This document shows, piece by piece, positions 49,896-50,389 of a stretch of 50,389 bases of DNA (the stretch's first letter is position 1; the number at the start of each line of letters is the position of its first letter). The position numbers and the translations under genes were made by a program. Under the pieces are notes generated by a model. It made no database searches. It was not told the DNA's origin and saw only the letters and a list, made by a program, of their open reading frames with translations. Source of the DNA: CAYGKP01 sp964350605 (GTDB taxonomy: Bacteria; Bacteroidota; Bacteroidia; Cytophagales; JAAEPT01); the NCBI GenBank assembly GCA_964350605.1, contig CAYGKP010000001.1:1-50389 (forward strand). The letters are read 5' to 3'.

Positions 49896-50389
49896 ATGAT
49901 AAGTGGTCAGGAAACTAAGACGAAAGCAGGGGCTCGCGCAACTCAATTGGTGGATTTGATTTCCATCGGGGATGAATTGTTGCTCGGCCAAACGGTCAAT
50001 ACCAATGCCTCATGGTTGGCTGAAACCCTCTCGGAAGCAGGCTATCGAGTGCGGCGGGTTCACACCATCGCCGATGACGCGAAAGATATTCAATCAACCC
50101 TGAAGGAAGCGGTGAAGCACAGCCGCTGGGTCATTTTGACCGGCGGTTTGGGCCCCACCAAAGACGATATCACAAAGAAAACCTTGGCTGAATTCGCCGG
50201 GACACCACTGGTGGCTCACGCCGAGGCCCTTAGTTGGATTCAAACCTTTTTCGAGAAACGCGGCCGCACCCTGACCGACCTTCACCACGAACAGGCGAAG
50301 ATGCCTGAAGGCGCGCGTCTGTTCCGCAATCCGCTGGGGACGGCCCCTGGCATGTGGTTGGAGCTGGGCAAAGCAGTGGCCATTTCGTT
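49896..50389 (+). CDS. cinA: CinA-family protein (competence/damage-inducible, nicotinamide nucleotide amidase type), 3' partial
   Basis: About 164 codons to the window edge. The N-terminal MoaB/Mog-like domain is clear: LISIGDELLLGQTVNTNASWLAETL, then VHTIADDAKDI, VILTGGLGPTKDDITKKTLAEF and the block AKMPEGARLFRNPLGTAPGMW. Start options in frame are ATG 49884, ATG 49896 and GTG 49950; the conserved part begins near 49950. I used 49896. Full CinA is about 410-420 aa, so over half lies outside the window. Confidence 0.9.
   Translation, partial: MISGQETKTKAGARATQLVDLISIGDELLLGQTVNTNASWLAETLSEAGYRVRRVHTIADDAKDIQSTLKEAVKHSRWVILTGGLGPTKDDITKKTLAEFAGTPLVAHAEALSWIQTFFEKRGRTLTDLHHEQAKMPEGARLFRNPLGTAPGMWLELGKAVAIS

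Overview
The window looks like a chromosomal segment of a member of the Bacteroidota. Three large secreted proteins end in the C-terminal sorting tail of the type IX secretion system (YPNP/APNPF followed by a short beta-rich tail), lipoprotein signals are frequent, and a -33 TTTG / -7 TA..TTTG type promoter is visible upstream of gapA. The right-hand 27 kb is roughly 55-60% GC. I cannot place the genus.

Layout. (1) 1-2364: an MmeI-like single-chain restriction-modification gene on the minus strand, cut by the window edge. (2) 2553-23237: a lower-GC accessory island bracketed by two imperfect ~120-bp direct repeats. It is dominated by one minus-strand gene train of about 19.8 kb (22708 to 2889). 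In transcription order this is a 1052-aa metzincin-like metallopeptidase, a very AT-rich 162-aa lipoprotein, a 2597-aa protein with a DUF6603-like region and three LamG modules, a 2046-aa protein with two LamG modules and beta-sandwich repeats, a 401-aa HExxH protein, a 175-aa putative lipoprotein, a second lipoprotein paralogue broken by an in-frame stop, and an orphan fragment of the 401-aa protein's C-terminal tail. Genes are separated by 4-6 nt or overlap. The four large proteins have neither a signal peptide nor a T9SS tail, whereas the small ones look like lipoproteins. Next to the right repeat is a decayed 3' end of another restriction-modification gene.

(3) 23.4-50.4 kb is ordinary chromosome: a CBM9 protein, a HerA-like ATPase, a secreted CBM9-CBM9-sugar dehydrogenase giant, DNA polymerase IV, a SulP transporter, glutaminase, a GH5-like secreted glycosidase, an arsenosugar operon (peroxidase-like protein, arsS, arsM), two tandem pirins, a frameshifted trehalase, an EEP-family lipoprotein, tRNA-Glu, gapA, a DinB-fold protein, a YebC-family regulator, a secreted subtilase, a DUF4197 lipoprotein and the start of cinA.

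The candidate for something undescribed is the island operon. Two zinc-metallopeptidase-like proteins lacking Sec signals each sit directly upstream of small lipoprotein genes. One has a composition break between its N- and C-terminal halves, and the distal end shows duplicated, decayed tail and lipoprotein modules. This resembles the evolution of polymorphic toxins and their immunity proteins, tied to giant LamG/DUF6603 proteins that may act as surface or particle components. The structural facts are visible in the sequence; the effector/immunity reading is inference.
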